Of a DNA stretch of 64,000 nt, positions 18,003 to 27,470 are shown one piece after another. Origin of the DNA: Leuconostoc inhae. GTDB taxonomy: Bacteria > Bacillota > Bacilli > Lactobacillales > Lactobacillaceae. Position 1 is the first letter of the stretch. The number at the start of each line of letters is the position of its first letter. Below the pieces are notes generated by a model that did no database searches, was not told the origin of the DNA, and saw only the letters and a list, made by a program, of their open reading frames with translations. Location of the stretch: positions 62,001 to 126,000 of the forward strand of contig NZ_BPKW01000005.1 in NCBI RefSeq assembly GCF_019656015.1. The letters run 5' to 3'. The translations under genes and the position numbers were made by a program.

Positions 18003-18308
18003 ATGTCAGAAAAAATAAAGCATGATATCATGGCTGTTTTAGAGACCGTAATTGATCCAGAATTAAGAATTGACATTGTTAACTTAGGCTTAATTAATGA
18101 GGTTGATATTAATGATGCTGGTGATGTGATCATCAATATGACATTGACTACAATGGGTTGTCCGTTAAGTAGTGTGCTAGAAGAAATGATTGATGCAGCA
18201 TTAATCATTTTACCAGAAGTGAAAACAACCAAAGTTGTACTGACGTGGGAACCAGCTTGGAAAATTGATCGTATGTCTCGATACGCTAAAATGGCATTAG
18301 GATTATAA
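18003..18308 (+). CDS. sufT: MIP18/DUF59 family protein, SufT-like
   Basis: 101-residue DUF59 protein. Landmarks are the VIDPELRIDIVNLGL start, the MTLTTMGCPL loop with the single conserved cysteine, and the C-terminal WEPAWKIDRMS. SufT-type proteins assist Fe-S cluster maturation or transfer, which fits its place as the last gene of the suf operon. No terminator is seen after it, so some read-through to the leu leader is possible. Confidence 0.85.
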   Translation: MSEKIKHDIMAVLETVIDPELRIDIVNLGLINEVDINDAGDVIINMTLTTMGCPLSSVLEEMIDAALIILPEVKTTKVVLTWEPAWKIDRMSRYAKMALGL

Positions 18309-18351
18309 AATAGCTTAATTATATAAAATAGGAATAAAAACAAACTTTTAT

Positions 18352-18380
18352 TTGACGCTTAACTTGTCAGTAGTTATGAT
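18352..18380 (+). promoter_or_regulatory. Promoter of the leu operon leader
   Basis: TTGACG (18352-18357), 17-base spacer, TATGAT (18375-18380), about 25 bases before the leader-peptide ribosome-binding site AAAAGGAAG. Confidence 0.7.
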
Positions 18381-18411
18381 TGAATTATTAAATAAAAAGG
18401 AAGTTTTTCAC

Positions 18412-18486
18412 ATGAGAAATCAGGTTACAGCACAAATAAATAAAATAAACACAGCCCTTCTCCTCAACTTGCTCAGACTACCCTAG
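18412..18486 (+). CDS. leuL: Leucine operon leader peptide
   Basis: 24-residue frame with good ribosome-binding site (AAAGGAAG, 11 bases upstream) ending in TALLLNLLRLP: six leucine codons in nine, including CTT CTC CTC, TTG CTC and CTA, several of which are uncommon in this AT-rich genome. It ends over the left arm of the pause hairpin, as expected for ribosome-mediated leucine attenuation. Confidence 0.88.
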   Translation: MRNQVTAQINKINTALLLNLLRLP

Positions 18487-18597
18487 CAAGTTGAGCTTTT
18501 AAGCTGGTTGTTAGGTATTTATCTAATGGCTAGTGAATTAAAGGATGTGAATGCAAAATCCCGGACTAGTCAATTTGACTAGTCCGGGATTTTTAAT
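18463..18597 (+). promoter_or_regulatory. Leucine attenuator with terminator
   Basis: Pause hairpin CTCAACTTGC (18463-18472) / GCAAGTTGAG (18486-18495), 10 bp perfect, with its left arm over the Leu codons. The terminator is a near-perfect inverted repeat at 18555-18594 (core CCCGGACTAGTC / GACTAGTCCGGG) ending in five T, only ten bases before the leuA ribosome-binding site. A CTAGT at 18530-18534 could pair with the left terminator arm as part of an antiterminator. Confidence 0.87.
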
Positions 18598-18611
18598 TTG
18601 AGGAGAATATT

Positions 18612-19787
18612 ATGACAAATAAAGTAACTTTTTACGATACAACATTGCGTGATGGTGAGCAAACGATTGGGGTTAATTTTTCTGTTGAAGAAAAAATTGC
18701 TATCGCCAAGGGTTTGGATGATTATGGCGTATCAGCAATTGAAGCAGGTTTTCCTGCAGCTTCCCAGAAAGATTTTAACGAAGTGACGCGTATTTCAGAA
18801 GTTGTGGACAAAGCAAAAGTTGTCGGTTTAGCACGGATGGTACGGCATGATATCAATGCAGTTATTGAGGCCACGAAGTCTGCAAAATATCCAATGATTC
18901 ATGTGTTTATTGCCACGTCACCCATTCATCGCGAATTCAAATTGCACATGACTAAAAAAGAAATTTTAGAAAAAATTAAATCAGATGTGACTTTCACGAA
19001 GCAATATATTCAAGATATTGTATTTTCACCTGAAGATGCCACACGAACGGAACCTGAGTTTCTGGTAGCCAGCGTGCAAACGGCTATTGATGCTGGCGCA
19101 ACAATGATTAACATACCAGACACAGTTGGTTATGATACGCCAGAGGAATATGGTGAAGTTTTTGAAAACTTGCGTCAAAATATTGTCGGTTTTGACACCG
19201 TTGGTTGGTCAACACATACACATAACGATTTGGGCATGGCAACGGCTAATGCTTTGGCAGGCATTGAACATGGTGCGACGGAAATTCAGGGCACAATTAA
19301 CGGTATTGGTGAACGTGCTGGCAACGTTGACATGATTGAAGCGGCAGCAGCGATTTATGTACGTCGTGAAAAATTCAAAGCAGCAACAGATATTGTTTTA
19401 TCACAGTCAAAGGCGATTTCTGACATTGTTTCACGCGCGACACGCATGCCTGTGGCTAGTAATAAACCAATTATGGGACGCAATGCATTTGCTCATGAAT
19501 CAGGTATTCATCAAGATGGCTACTTAAAAAATCCAGAGACGTATGAAATATTGAAGCCGGAAATGGTTGGTGCTACAGCGACATTACCTTTAGGTAAATT
19601 GTCAGGATCACATGCAGTGATGTCAGCACTAAACCACTTAGGATATCATGTGACACGTGATGATATGAAAGCAATTTTCCCTATTTTTAAATCAGTTTCT
19701 GAAGAATCTGACTTGATTACGGATGATCAATTAAAGGTTATTATGCAAGTTGTTGAAGAAAAAGAAATGGTGGGAAATCAATCATGA
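18612..19787 (+). CDS. leuA: 2-isopropylmalate synthase LeuA, short form without regulatory domain
   Basis: 391-residue enzyme condensing acetyl-CoA with 2-oxoisovalerate, first committed step to leucine. The catalytic TIM barrel is complete: FYDTTLRDGEQ, HTHNDLGMATANALAG, GIGERAGN and the subdomain ESGIHQDGYLKNPETYE. It stops where typical ~510-residue LeuA continues into the C-terminal allosteric domain that binds leucine, and the ATGA overlap with leuB shows that the end is genuine. Leucine feedback inhibition is therefore expected to be lost or altered, leaving attenuation as the main control. ATG follows GAGGAG. Confidence 0.92.
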   Translation: MTNKVTFYDTTLRDGEQTIGVNFSVEEKIAIAKGLDDYGVSAIEAGFPAASQKDFNEVTRISEVVDKAKVVGLARMVRHDINAVIEATKSAKYPMIHVFIATSPIHREFKLHMTKKEILEKIKSDVTFTKQYIQDIVFSPEDATRTEPEFLVASVQTAIDAGATMINIPDTVGYDTPEEYGEVFENLRQNIVGFDTVGWSTHTHNDLGMATANALAGIEHGATEIQGTINGIGERAGNVDMIEAAAAIYVRREKFKAATDIVLSQSKAISDIVSRATRMPVASNKPIMGRNAFAHESGIHQDGYLKNPETYEILKPEMVGATATLPLGKLSGSHAVMSALNHLGYHVTRDDMKAIFPIFKSVSEESDLITDDQLKVIMQVVEEKEMVGNQS

Positions 19788-20857
19788 CTGTAGTTAAAAA
19801 AATAGTCGTGTTGAAAGGTGACTATATCGGTCCGGAAATCATGACAGCGGGGTTAGCAGTATTGGACGCTGCGACAAAAGATACAACATTTTCTTATGAA
19901 CTAATAGATGTACCGTTTGGCGGTGATGGTATCGACCGTGCCGGAGACCCACTACCACAAGCAACTATTGATGTGTCAAAACAAGCTGACGCAGTCCTAC
20001 TAAGTGCAATTGGTGGCCCAAAATGGGATAATGCGCCACGCCGTCCAGAGCAAGGATTACTAGAAATTAGATCTGAACTTAAGTTATTTGCTAACATACG
20101 GCCAACAAAAGTGACGCGAGCACAAATTGACCGTTCACCACTGAAACCAGAGTATGTTGAAAATACGGATTTTGTCATCGTTCGGGAGCTAACATCAGGT
20201 GCGTATTTTGGCAGGCCACGTAAACTCGAAGCGCATCAAGCCATTGATACGATGTATTACAGTGAAAAAGAAGTGACTCGTATTATGCATCAAGGCTTCA
20301 AGATGGCTTTAAAACGCAATAGGCATGTCACCATTGTTGATAAGTCAAATGTCTTAGCGACATCAAAGTTTTGGCGACAGATTGCTAATGAAGTTAGCAA
20401 AAGTTATCCGGATGTGACAGTTGACTATTACTATGTGGATGCGATGACAATGGCTATTATGTCAAAACCTGCAACATTTGATGTTGTGATTATACCTAAT
20501 TTGTTTGGGGACATTTTAAGTGATGAAGCAGCACAAATTACAGGCTCAATCGGTCAAATTCCTTCAATGTCAGTTGGTGAAAGCGGTCCAAATTTGTATG
20601 AACCAATTCACGGTTCAGCACCTGATATTGCTGGTCAAGGCATTGCTAATCCCATTTCTATGGTGAATACGGTAGCTATGATGTTAACGGAAAGCTTTGA
20701 TGAAAAAAGGATTGCCAATAAAATGACACAAGCAGTAGACTACATTATTGAAAACCACTATGTGACACCAGACATGGGTGGCACGATGACGACCGATGAA
20801 GTCACACAAAAGATGGTTGATTACATCAAAAATTATGAATCGGCGGATATAAAATGA
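19784..20857 (+). CDS. leuB: 3-isopropylmalate dehydrogenase LeuB
   Basis: 357-residue NAD-dependent dehydrogenase oxidising and decarboxylating 3-isopropylmalate. Substrate residues are in [12 protein letters not shown] and [14 protein letters not shown], the catalytic Lys in VDKSNVL, and the metal/NAD region in [12 protein letters not shown] and [13 protein letters not shown]. The usual N-terminal GDGIGPE reads GDYIGPE, an unusual substitution at a glycine that is nearly invariant. Start and stop overlap both neighbours by 4 bases. Confidence 0.95.
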   Translation: MTVVKKIVVLKGDYIGPEIMTAGLAVLDAATKDTTFSYELIDVPFGGDGIDRAGDPLPQATIDVSKQADAVLLSAIGGPKWDNAPRRPEQGLLEIRSELKLFANIRPTKVTRAQIDRSPLKPEYVENTDFVIVRELTSGAYFGRPRKLEAHQAIDTMYYSEKEVTRIMHQGFKMALKRNRHVTIVDKSNVLATSKFWRQIANEVSKSYPDVTVDYYYVDAMTMAIMSKPATFDVVIIPNLFGDILSDEAAQITGSIGQIPSMSVGESGPNLYEPIHGSAPDIAGQGIANPISMVNTVAMMLTESFDEKRIANKMTQAVDYIIENHYVTPDMGGTMTTDEVTQKMVDYIKNYESADIK

Positions 20858-22230
20858 GCAAAACACTATTTGATAAAATATGGGAAAAACACGTCATTAC
20901 TGGGGAAATTGGTGAAGCACAACTGATTTATGTGGATTTGCATTTAGTACATGAGGTGACCTCGCCTCAACCTTTTGACGGATTAAGAAATACAAATCGG
21001 CGTGTTAGACGGCCCGATTTAACTTTTGCAACCATGGATCATAATGTGCCAACAAAAGATATATTTAATGTACAAGATCAAATGTCTCGATTGCAGATGG
21101 ACACATTAGTCAAAAACACGAAAGAATTTGACATCCCATTAGCATCAATTGGTGATGACAAGCAAGGCATTGTGCATGTTGTGGGACCTGAACGTGGTCT
21201 CACACAACCTGCCAAAGTAATCGTCTGTGGAGATTCACACACAGCAACGCATGGTGCTTTTGGTGCAATTGCCTTTGGTATTGGTACTTCTGAAGTGGAA
21301 CACGTCTTAGCAACTCAAACGATTTGGCAGGTTAAGCCAAAAACAATGGGAATCAAAGTCACCGGAAAATTACCTAAGAATACTTATGCGAAAGACATTA
21401 TTATGGGCATCATTGCTCAATATGGCGTGTCATTTGGGGTTGGTTACGCCATTGAATTTTATGGTGAAACAATTGCGAAACTTTCAATGGAAGCTCGCAT
21501 GACTATGTGTAATATGTCAATTGAAGCTGGTTCAAAAACGGGTATGGTGCAACCAGATCAGACGACATTCGATTATATCGAGGGCCGTGAACAGGCACCA
21601 AACGATTTTGAATCTGCTAAAAATTATTGGTCACAATTTTATACAGATGATGAAAGTGATTTTGATGAGACGTTGACCTTTGATGTGTCAAATTTGAAAC
21701 CGATGGTGACATGGGGAACAAATCCAGGCATGGCCACACCTGTTGATCAAAATCTACCAGAAATTAAAAATGATAATGATGCAAATGCTTATGACTATAT
21801 TGGTTTACACCCTCATATGAAACCAGTTGATATTAAGTTAGATTATATTTTCATTGGTTCTTGCACAAACAGCCGTTACGAAGATCTTGAAATTGCTGCG
21901 AATATGATGAAAGGACGTCATTTAGCACCTAATATCATTGCGTGGATCGTGCCAGGTAGTCGGGCCATTCGAAATCGTGCAATTAAATCGGGCATTGCTA
22001 AAATATTTGAGGACGCTGGTTGTGAATGGCGTGAACCAGGTTGTTCGGCATGTTTAGCTATGAATCCCGACAAAATTCCGGCAGGAAAACATGTTGCGTC
22101 AACATCAAATAGAAATTTCATTGGCCGCCAAGGCGCAGGATCGAGAACGCATTTGGCTTCTCCAGCTATGGTTGCTGCCGCAGGAATCGCTGGCCACTTC
22201 GTTGATATAACAGCAGATGAATTTAAATAG
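20854..22230 (+). CDS. leuC: 3-isopropylmalate dehydratase large subunit LeuC
   Basis: 458-residue aconitase-family subunit isomerising 2- to 3-isopropylmalate. The 4Fe-4S ligands are the cysteines in [13 protein letters not shown] and [28 protein letters not shown] also matches. It depends on Fe-S assembly, made by the suf operon just upstream. Ten bases separate it from leuD. Confidence 0.96.
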   Translation: MSKTLFDKIWEKHVITGEIGEAQLIYVDLHLVHEVTSPQPFDGLRNTNRRVRRPDLTFATMDHNVPTKDIFNVQDQMSRLQMDTLVKNTKEFDIPLASIGDDKQGIVHVVGPERGLTQPAKVIVCGDSHTATHGAFGAIAFGIGTSEVEHVLATQTIWQVKPKTMGIKVTGKLPKNTYAKDIIMGIIAQYGVSFGVGYAIEFYGETIAKLSMEARMTMCNMSIEAGSKTGMVQPDQTTFDYIEGREQAPNDFESAKNYWSQFYTDDESDFDETLTFDVSNLKPMVTWGTNPGMATPVDQNLPEIKNDNDANAYDYIGLHPHMKPVDIKLDYIFIGSCTNSRYEDLEIAANMMKGRHLAPNIIAWIVPGSRAIRNRAIKSGIAKIFEDAGCEWREPGCSACLAMNPDKIPAGKHVASTSNRNFIGRQGAGSRTHLASPAMVAAAGIAGHFVDITADEFK

Positions 22231-22239
22231 GGGAATAGT

Positions 22240-22824
22240 ATGGAAGCTTTTGTAAGAGAAATAGGCACAGCAGTTGTTATTCCAAATGACAACATTAATA
22301 CTGATATTATCTTACCCAAACAATTTTTGAAAAATATTTTAAAAACGGGATTTGGCAAAGATTTATTTTATGATTGGCGTTACAATGCTGACGGTTCATT
22401 GATTGAAACATTTGAGTTGAATAAACCAGAGCATAAAAACGCTTCAATTTTAATTACAGGGGATGATTTTGGATCAGGATCATCACGAGAACACGCGGTA
22501 TGGGCGTTAACAGATTATGGATTTAGGGCAGTCATTGGTGGCGGATTTTCAGATATTTTTTATATGAACGCAACCAAAAATGGCTTGCTACCAATTGTAT
22601 TGCCTGAAAGAAATCGGAAAATATTACGCAATATTCAAGCAGATGAAAAGATTCGAATTGATTTACCTAAACAAACTGTGACTTATAAAAATGATACTTT
22701 TCACTTTGACATTAATTCACAATGGAAAGAAAAATTTATCAATGGCGAAGATGACATTGATAATACGATGAAATATGAAAAATTAATCACTGTCTTTGAA
22801 AGGCAACGTCCAAATTTTGGATAG
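22240..22824 (+). CDS. leuD: 3-isopropylmalate dehydratase small subunit LeuD
   Basis: 194-residue swivelling subunit of isopropylmalate isomerase; [17 protein letters not shown] and the [14 protein letters not shown] start are diagnostic. Preceded by GGGGAATAGT. Its TAG stop overlaps the ribosome-binding site (AGGAGG) of the following transporter gene, so that gene belongs to the same transcript. Confidence 0.96.
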   Translation: MEAFVREIGTAVVIPNDNINTDIILPKQFLKNILKTGFGKDLFYDWRYNADGSLIETFELNKPEHKNASILITGDDFGSGSSREHAVWALTDYGFRAVIGGGFSDIFYMNATKNGLLPIVLPERNRKILRNIQADEKIRIDLPKQTVTYKNDTFHFDINSQWKEKFINGEDDIDNTMKYEKLITVFERQRPNFG

Positions 22825-22834
22825 GAGGTAGTTT

Positions 22835-24121
22835 ATGGAACAAGCAATGATTTTGCAACAACGTATGGATACGACTAAAGAAACATCAACATTTTACCGT
22901 GTTTTTGCGATGATTGCAGCTGGCATGATTTTAGATGGTGCAGATGTTTATCTTGCAAGTGCGGTCAATAGTGCCATAGTTAGTACACATTTTGCGACAC
23001 TGGCGCAAGGCTCTATATTTTTATCTTCAGGATTTTTAGGGCTTTTCTTCGGATCCATTTTTGCTGGCTTTATTGGTGACTTTTTTGGTAGAAGAAAAGC
23101 CTATTCAACCAATTTATTAATTTTTGGTGTGTTAACCTTATGTGCAGCATTTGCGACTAATGTATGGGTGCTAATTGGATTAAGATTTTTCGCAGCGATT
23201 GGGTTAGGCGCAGAAATTGTGACTGGATATGCATTAATTAATGAGTTTGCACCAGTTAAAAATCGTGGTCGCTGGAGTGGCATTACTTCGGTTATTGCTA
23301 ACCTAGCTGCACCATTGACATTACTTTTGGCAGCAAGTGTTATTCCGCGTTATACATGGCGTGCAATGTTTATTATTGTTGGTGTGCTGGCACTAATATT
23401 GTGGCTTGTGCGTCGACATTTTCCGGAATCGCCTCGGTGGTTAATTTCACGTGGTGATTATGATCAAGCAGAAAAAATTATTGAAAAGTTAGAAGCTAAT
23501 GGCTCATATCGTGTTAATGACACATTAACATATCAACCGTCAGTAAAAACAAAAATCGGCATGGGATTGCTAGTAGCGACAGTTTCAGTGAGTGCAGTTA
23601 ACTTAATGCAGTATACATTTACATCATGGATGCCAACATTATTAATTAAACAGGGAATCGAAGTCGCGCATTCACTAACTTTTTCTGCAATCATGATGGC
23701 TGGGGCACCCATAGGTGCCCTGATAGGCGCCTTGTTAGTTGATTTTATTGGACGTAAGAAAGTGATTGTAACTGCATTCATAATGACAGCAGTATTTGGA
23801 TTAATTTATTCACAGCAACATACAACAGCAGGAATTTTAACCATTGGATTTTTAGTGGTGACCATGATGTATATTTTAATGGCTTCGGTTGTCGGCGTTT
23901 ATATGTCGGAATTATTCCCCACTTACTTTAGGTTCCGTGGTACAGGTTATGCTAATGGTGTTGCCAAAATATTAACAGTTTTAACACCCTATTTTGCAGC
24001 ATGGGCGATGACACAATTTAGCGCTAATTTGATTTTTTATTTTATCGCAGCAGTAGCAATAATCGCAGCGATTGTGGTAGCCATTTATGGACCGGAAACA
24101 AAACAAAAAGCAATATATTAA
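22835..24121 (+). CDS. MFS transporter in the leu operon
   Basis: 428-residue major facilitator with 12 predicted helices. The loop 2-3 motif is GDFFGRRKAYS and the loop 8-9 copy is DFIGRKKV; RYTWRAMFI and FPESPRWLIS resemble metabolite:H+ symporters of the aromatic-acid/sugar porter type. ATG 22835 follows AGGAGG by six bases, ten bases after leuD. Substrate is not readable; co-transcription with leuABCD suggests a branched-chain amino acid, keto acid or related organic acid, import or export. It may equally be a passenger. Confidence 0.75.
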   Translation: MEQAMILQQRMDTTKETSTFYRVFAMIAAGMILDGADVYLASAVNSAIVSTHFATLAQGSIFLSSGFLGLFFGSIFAGFIGDFFGRRKAYSTNLLIFGVLTLCAAFATNVWVLIGLRFFAAIGLGAEIVTGYALINEFAPVKNRGRWSGITSVIANLAAPLTLLLAASVIPRYTWRAMFIIVGVLALILWLVRRHFPESPRWLISRGDYDQAEKIIEKLEANGSYRVNDTLTYQPSVKTKIGMGLLVATVSVSAVNLMQYTFTSWMPTLLIKQGIEVAHSLTFSAIMMAGAPIGALIGALLVDFIGRKKVIVTAFIMTAVFGLIYSQQHTTAGILTIGFLVVTMMYILMASVVGVYMSELFPTYFRFRGTGYANGVAKILTVLTPYFAAWAMTQFSANLIFYFIAAVAIIAAIVVAIYGPETKQKAIY

Positions 24122-24138
24122 AAGGATGGTATTTTATA

Positions 24139-24927
24139 ATGACAGAGTTAACAACGACAAAGATTCACTGGAACGGTGGTGTTCAAAGCGAAGCCATTAG
24201 TATTTTGAAAGATGAAGGCGGCATGATTGTTAGCCCAACAAAAGTGGGCTATATTATTATGACCTCAGATGATAAAGGTTTGGAACGTAAATTTTCAGCT
24301 AAAAATCGTAAACGCAATAAGCCAGGTGTTGTCTTATGTGGTTCAGTAGAACAAGTCAAAGAACTAGCACAAATGACACCTGAAATCGAGCAGATGTATC
24401 AGCAACATTGGGATAAAGACATTTTGTTAGGTTGTATTTTGCCCTGGCAGGAAGAAGCTAAAAGTAAAATACCACACGATGGGACAAAAGATTTGATGAT
24501 GGATAAACACGAAACCAGTTGTTTTGTTATCAAATTTGGCACACCAAGTGAAAATATTGCCAAAGAAATGTGGGAAAAATACGGTAAATTCTCATTTGCA
24601 AGTTCAGCCAATCCTTCTGGTCAGGGAAATCGCGGTTTAGTTGCTGGAATCGGTGCCTAAATTGAAAATGCTGCTGACATCATTATTGAAGCAGATGATT
24701 ATGTGGCATCAATTCAACCTGATAAAACTTTAAATACACGTTATGAACAAGGTGTGATGGTGTCGATGGTTGATGATGCAGGTCAGTTAATTCCACAACA
24801 AAACGGTATTGTTGGTGTGCAACCCGCACCAGTACTAATTCGAAAGGGACTAGATGTTACTAAAATTATGGAAATTATGAGTAATATTTTCCCATCGTGG
24901 GACTATCGACATGGATTCTATTATTAA
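24139..24927 (+). pseudogene. Sua5/YrdC-family gene interrupted by an in-frame stop
   Basis: The frame reads a Sua5/YrdC-type domain (threonylcarbamoyl-AMP synthase family) of 263 codons, but codon 174 is TAA (24658-24660). The protein signal continues in the same frame without shift: before the stop FASSANPSGQGNRGLVAGIGA, after it IENAADIIIEADDYVASIQP to WDYRHGFYY at 24925. A single base change from a sense codon explains this. The 173-residue N-terminal part has a good ribosome-binding site (AAAGGATGG) and would still be made. It lacks the obvious Sua5 C-terminal domain, so it is a stand-alone paralogue. Pseudogene is the simplest reading; read-through or sequencing error cannot be excluded. 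Confidence 0.75.
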
Positions 24928-25040
24928 TTCAAAAATTAAAATTAAATTGACAGGCTGGCATTTTAAATAACAAAACAGCCCAAGTAGTCAAACTTGAAAT
25001 ATTTTTGTGACGATATTTTGTCATCTAATAACGGTGCAAA

Positions 25041-25076
25041 AGGACATTTTTTGTACGTTAAGGACATGTTTTGTTC
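25041..25076. repeat. Tandem direct repeat upstream of the nickel/cobalt permease
   Basis: AGGACATTTTTTGTAC (25041-25056) and AGGACATGTTTTGTTC (25061-25076), 14 of 16 bases identical, repeating at exactly 20 bases (two helical turns) and ending about 65 bases before the start codon. Consistent with a regulator binding site on one DNA face; regulator unknown. Confidence 0.5.
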
Positions 25077-25139
25077 AAACAATGTTTATCAAGTCACAAA
25101 CATGATAATCTACTATTAGACAACACGAGGAGAAAATTT

Positions 25140-26198
25140 ATGATGTTAATGACCAAAAAACAGGCAACAATCCAGTCCGATGCTTTACGCTATGGTAGCG
25201 TTATTTTGATTTTTTTAATAGCTGGCATAATTTTATTGCTGACTCGTGCGGCGCAGTATCCTGAAATGATCGCGATGGCTTATTTGTCGTTTACAATGGG
25301 GCTACATCATGCATTTGACGTTGATCATATTGCAGCTATCGATAACATGACACGTAAAATGCTTAATGATGGTAAAAATACAAGAGGTGTTGGTTTTAGT
25401 TTTTCATTTGGCCATTCAATGGTTGTGGTGCTGATGGCATTGTTAACAGTTTTATTTGTTGAATGGGCTAAGCACACGATGCCGATTTTTGAACAAATTG
25501 GTGGGGCTATTGGCACATTGATTGCAGGTATTATGTTACTTATATTAGCTAGTGTTAATAGCTTCATTTTACATGACATTTGGTTGAAATTTAAGAAAAT
25601 GAGTCATCAGCGTGATCAATCGACTGGCGTAGATAAACAAGTAGTGACATCGAAAATCTATCGTTTATTTCTAAGATTATTAGGAATGATTAAACATAAT
25701 TGGCAAGTAGCTGTTGTGGGATTTTTATTTGGTTTAGGATTTGATACGGCAACACAAATTGCAGTATTGGCAACATCAGCTACTGCAGCCAATGCAGGTG
25801 TACCTTGGTATGCAACCATGGCTTTTCCGCTGTTATTTACCGCTGGTATGTGTTTAATGGACACAGTAGATGGATTTTTTATGAGCACGACGTATAATTG
25901 GGTATTTTCATCCCCTTATCGTAAAGTTTATTATAATTTAACACTTACTGGAATTTCGATATTAGCAGCTGGATTTATTGGATTTGTTGATTTAGTGCAG
26001 TCGTTTAGCGCCATGTTTGATTGGCACAATGCCTTAACACGTTGGGTAGCGGCTTTAGACTTTAATAAAATGGGGTTAATTTTGGTGATGTTATTTGTAG
26101 TCACTTGGATAATTGCTATCACTTTTTGGCATATCTTTAAATTAGCAGATAAAGAGGAAGTAGGTTTAATAACTGAAAATAAAAGCGTTAATAAATGA
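25140..26198 (+). CDS. Nickel/cobalt permease, NiCoT (HoxN/NixA) family
   Basis: 352-residue integral membrane permease with about eight helices. The NiCoT signature HHAFDVDHI in helix II is intact and followed by GVGFSFSFGHSMVV; further family blocks are LFGLGFDTATQIAVLA and FTAGMCLMDTVDGFFMS. It imports Ni2+ and/or Co2+. No urease or hydrogenase gene is in the window to show which metal. ATG 25140 follows CGAGGAG; an in-frame ATG 23 codons earlier lies in the repeat region and has no site. Monocistronic. Confidence 0.9.
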   Translation: MMLMTKKQATIQSDALRYGSVILIFLIAGIILLLTRAAQYPEMIAMAYLSFTMGLHHAFDVDHIAAIDNMTRKMLNDGKNTRGVGFSFSFGHSMVVVLMALLTVLFVEWAKHTMPIFEQIGGAIGTLIAGIMLLILASVNSFILHDIWLKFKKMSHQRDQSTGVDKQVVTSKIYRLFLRLLGMIKHNWQVAVVGFLFGLGFDTATQIAVLATSATAANAGVPWYATMAFPLLFTAGMCLMDTVDGFFMSTTYNWVFSSPYRKVYYNLTLTGISILAAGFIGFVDLVQSFSAMFDWHNALTRWVAALDFNKMGLILVMLFVVTWIIAITFWHIFKLADKEEVGLITENKSVNK

Positions 26199-26312
26199 TT
26201 TGCTGTAGCAGACTATATTTTGTATGAATACATGAGAATATGTTAAGATGAAAGTATCTTGAAATGACACAAAATAAATGATAGGTTTTGCGCAGATAAT
26301 TGTTAGGAATAA

Positions 26313-27425
26313 ATGTTCTGCACGAGTAATGTTACTATGGCAAATAAATATGAAATTGTTAAAAAAAGTATTCTAGATAAAATACTACGTGGCACGTATC
26401 AAAAAGATCAACAGCTGCCTACTGAAAGCGATATGATGTCTACCTTCTCTGTTAGCCGATATACAGTACGTCGCGCTATTTCTGATTTAGAAAATGAAAA
26501 GTTTATCTATCGCGTACAAGGTGGTGGCTCTTTCGTCGCTGATTGGTCGGATACAAAAAAATTTGAAGAAGTTCCTAAAGTTATTGGCATTTTATCGACT
26601 CATGTGGCGTCATATATTTTTCCGGCCATTATTGATGGTGCAGACCAAGTATTATCTGAAAATGGATTTTCACTGATTTTAGCCAATACACATAATGATC
26701 CGGTTCGAGAACGGACAGCACTTATAAATCTCATGAGTCAAAATCTAGGTGGGTTAATTATTGAACCGACTCAAAGTGCAATAGATACACCTAATGTTGA
26801 TTTATATCAACAACTAGATCAGATGAATGTCCCTATGGTATTTATTAACGCGGGTTATAATAATTTTGAAGGTACGACATTGATGAGTGACGACACGGCA
26901 GCTTTTTATCGTGCCACTAATTATTTAATTGACCGAGGACATCAAAAAATTGTTGGCATCTTTCAAGTTTCTGATAGCCAAGGTGTACATCGTTTAGAGG
27001 GTTATTTAAAAGCCTATCAAGATCATCCAAATATTTTACCAAATTGTATGCCTATTATGTATAAGTCTGATGAAGTGAGTGATGCATTACAAAGTACCAA
27101 CGAACTTTTACTAAAAGAACCAAACAAAAGGCCCACAGCAATTATTACGTATAACGATCAATTAGCAATCAGAATCATTGATTTAATACATGATATAGGT
27201 TTAAAAGTACCAGAAGATATATCGGTTATAGGATTTGATGATTTTCAGTTATCTCAATATTTATCTCCGAGATTGACGACAATGACACATGCTAAGCAAA
27301 ATATGGGAAAAGATGCAGCTAAACTATTGCTACAAAAAATTAAACACCATAAAGTGACTGATATTGTGTATGATTCTAAATTAATAGAACGTGATTCTGT
27401 GAAAGATTTACGTAAAAAAAGCTAA
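26313..27425 (+). CDS. araR: Arabinose-responsive GntR/LacI-hybrid repressor AraR
   Basis: 370-residue regulator with an N-terminal GntR winged helix (about residues 10-78: LPTESDMMSTFSVSRYTVRRAISDLE, VQGGGSFVA) fused to a LacI-type periplasmic-binding-like effector domain (VIGILSTHVASYIFPAIIDGA, VPEDISVIGFDDF). This hybrid is diagnostic of AraR, which represses ara genes until L-arabinose binds. The start at 26313 has TAGGA upstream; ATG 26337 (MANKY) corresponds better to the start of other AraR proteins, so either may be used. It lies 1.3 kb from araA, with fba between. Confidence 0.9.
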   Translation: MFCTSNVTMANKYEIVKKSILDKILRGTYQKDQQLPTESDMMSTFSVSRYTVRRAISDLENEKFIYRVQGGGSFVADWSDTKKFEEVPKVIGILSTHVASYIFPAIIDGADQVLSENGFSLILANTHNDPVRERTALINLMSQNLGGLIIEPTQSAIDTPNVDLYQQLDQMNVPMVFINAGYNNFEGTTLMSDDTAAFYRATNYLIDRGHQKIVGIFQVSDSQGVHRLEGYLKAYQDHPNILPNCMPIMYKSDEVSDALQSTNELLLKEPNKRPTAIITYNDQLAIRIIDLIHDIGLKVPEDISVIGFDDFQLSQYLSPRLTTMTHAKQNMGKDAAKLLLQKIKHHKVTDIVYDSKLIERDSVKDLRKKS

Positions 27426-27456
27426 TTAGAAATTTATTTTCTAGTTAGCTTTTTTA
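27414..27456. terminator. Bidirectional terminator between araR and fba
   Basis: AAAAAAGCTAATTAGAAA / TTTCTAGTTAGCTTTTTT stem with a short loop, T runs in both directions, between two convergent genes. Confidence 0.85.
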
Positions 27457-27470
27457 TGTATACCTTTGTA

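Noticed and set aside
24661-24927. Separate small gene after the Sua5/YrdC stop
   Set aside because: Same frame, continuing family homology and no ribosome-binding site at the internal GTG 24703; better read as the second half of an interrupted gene.
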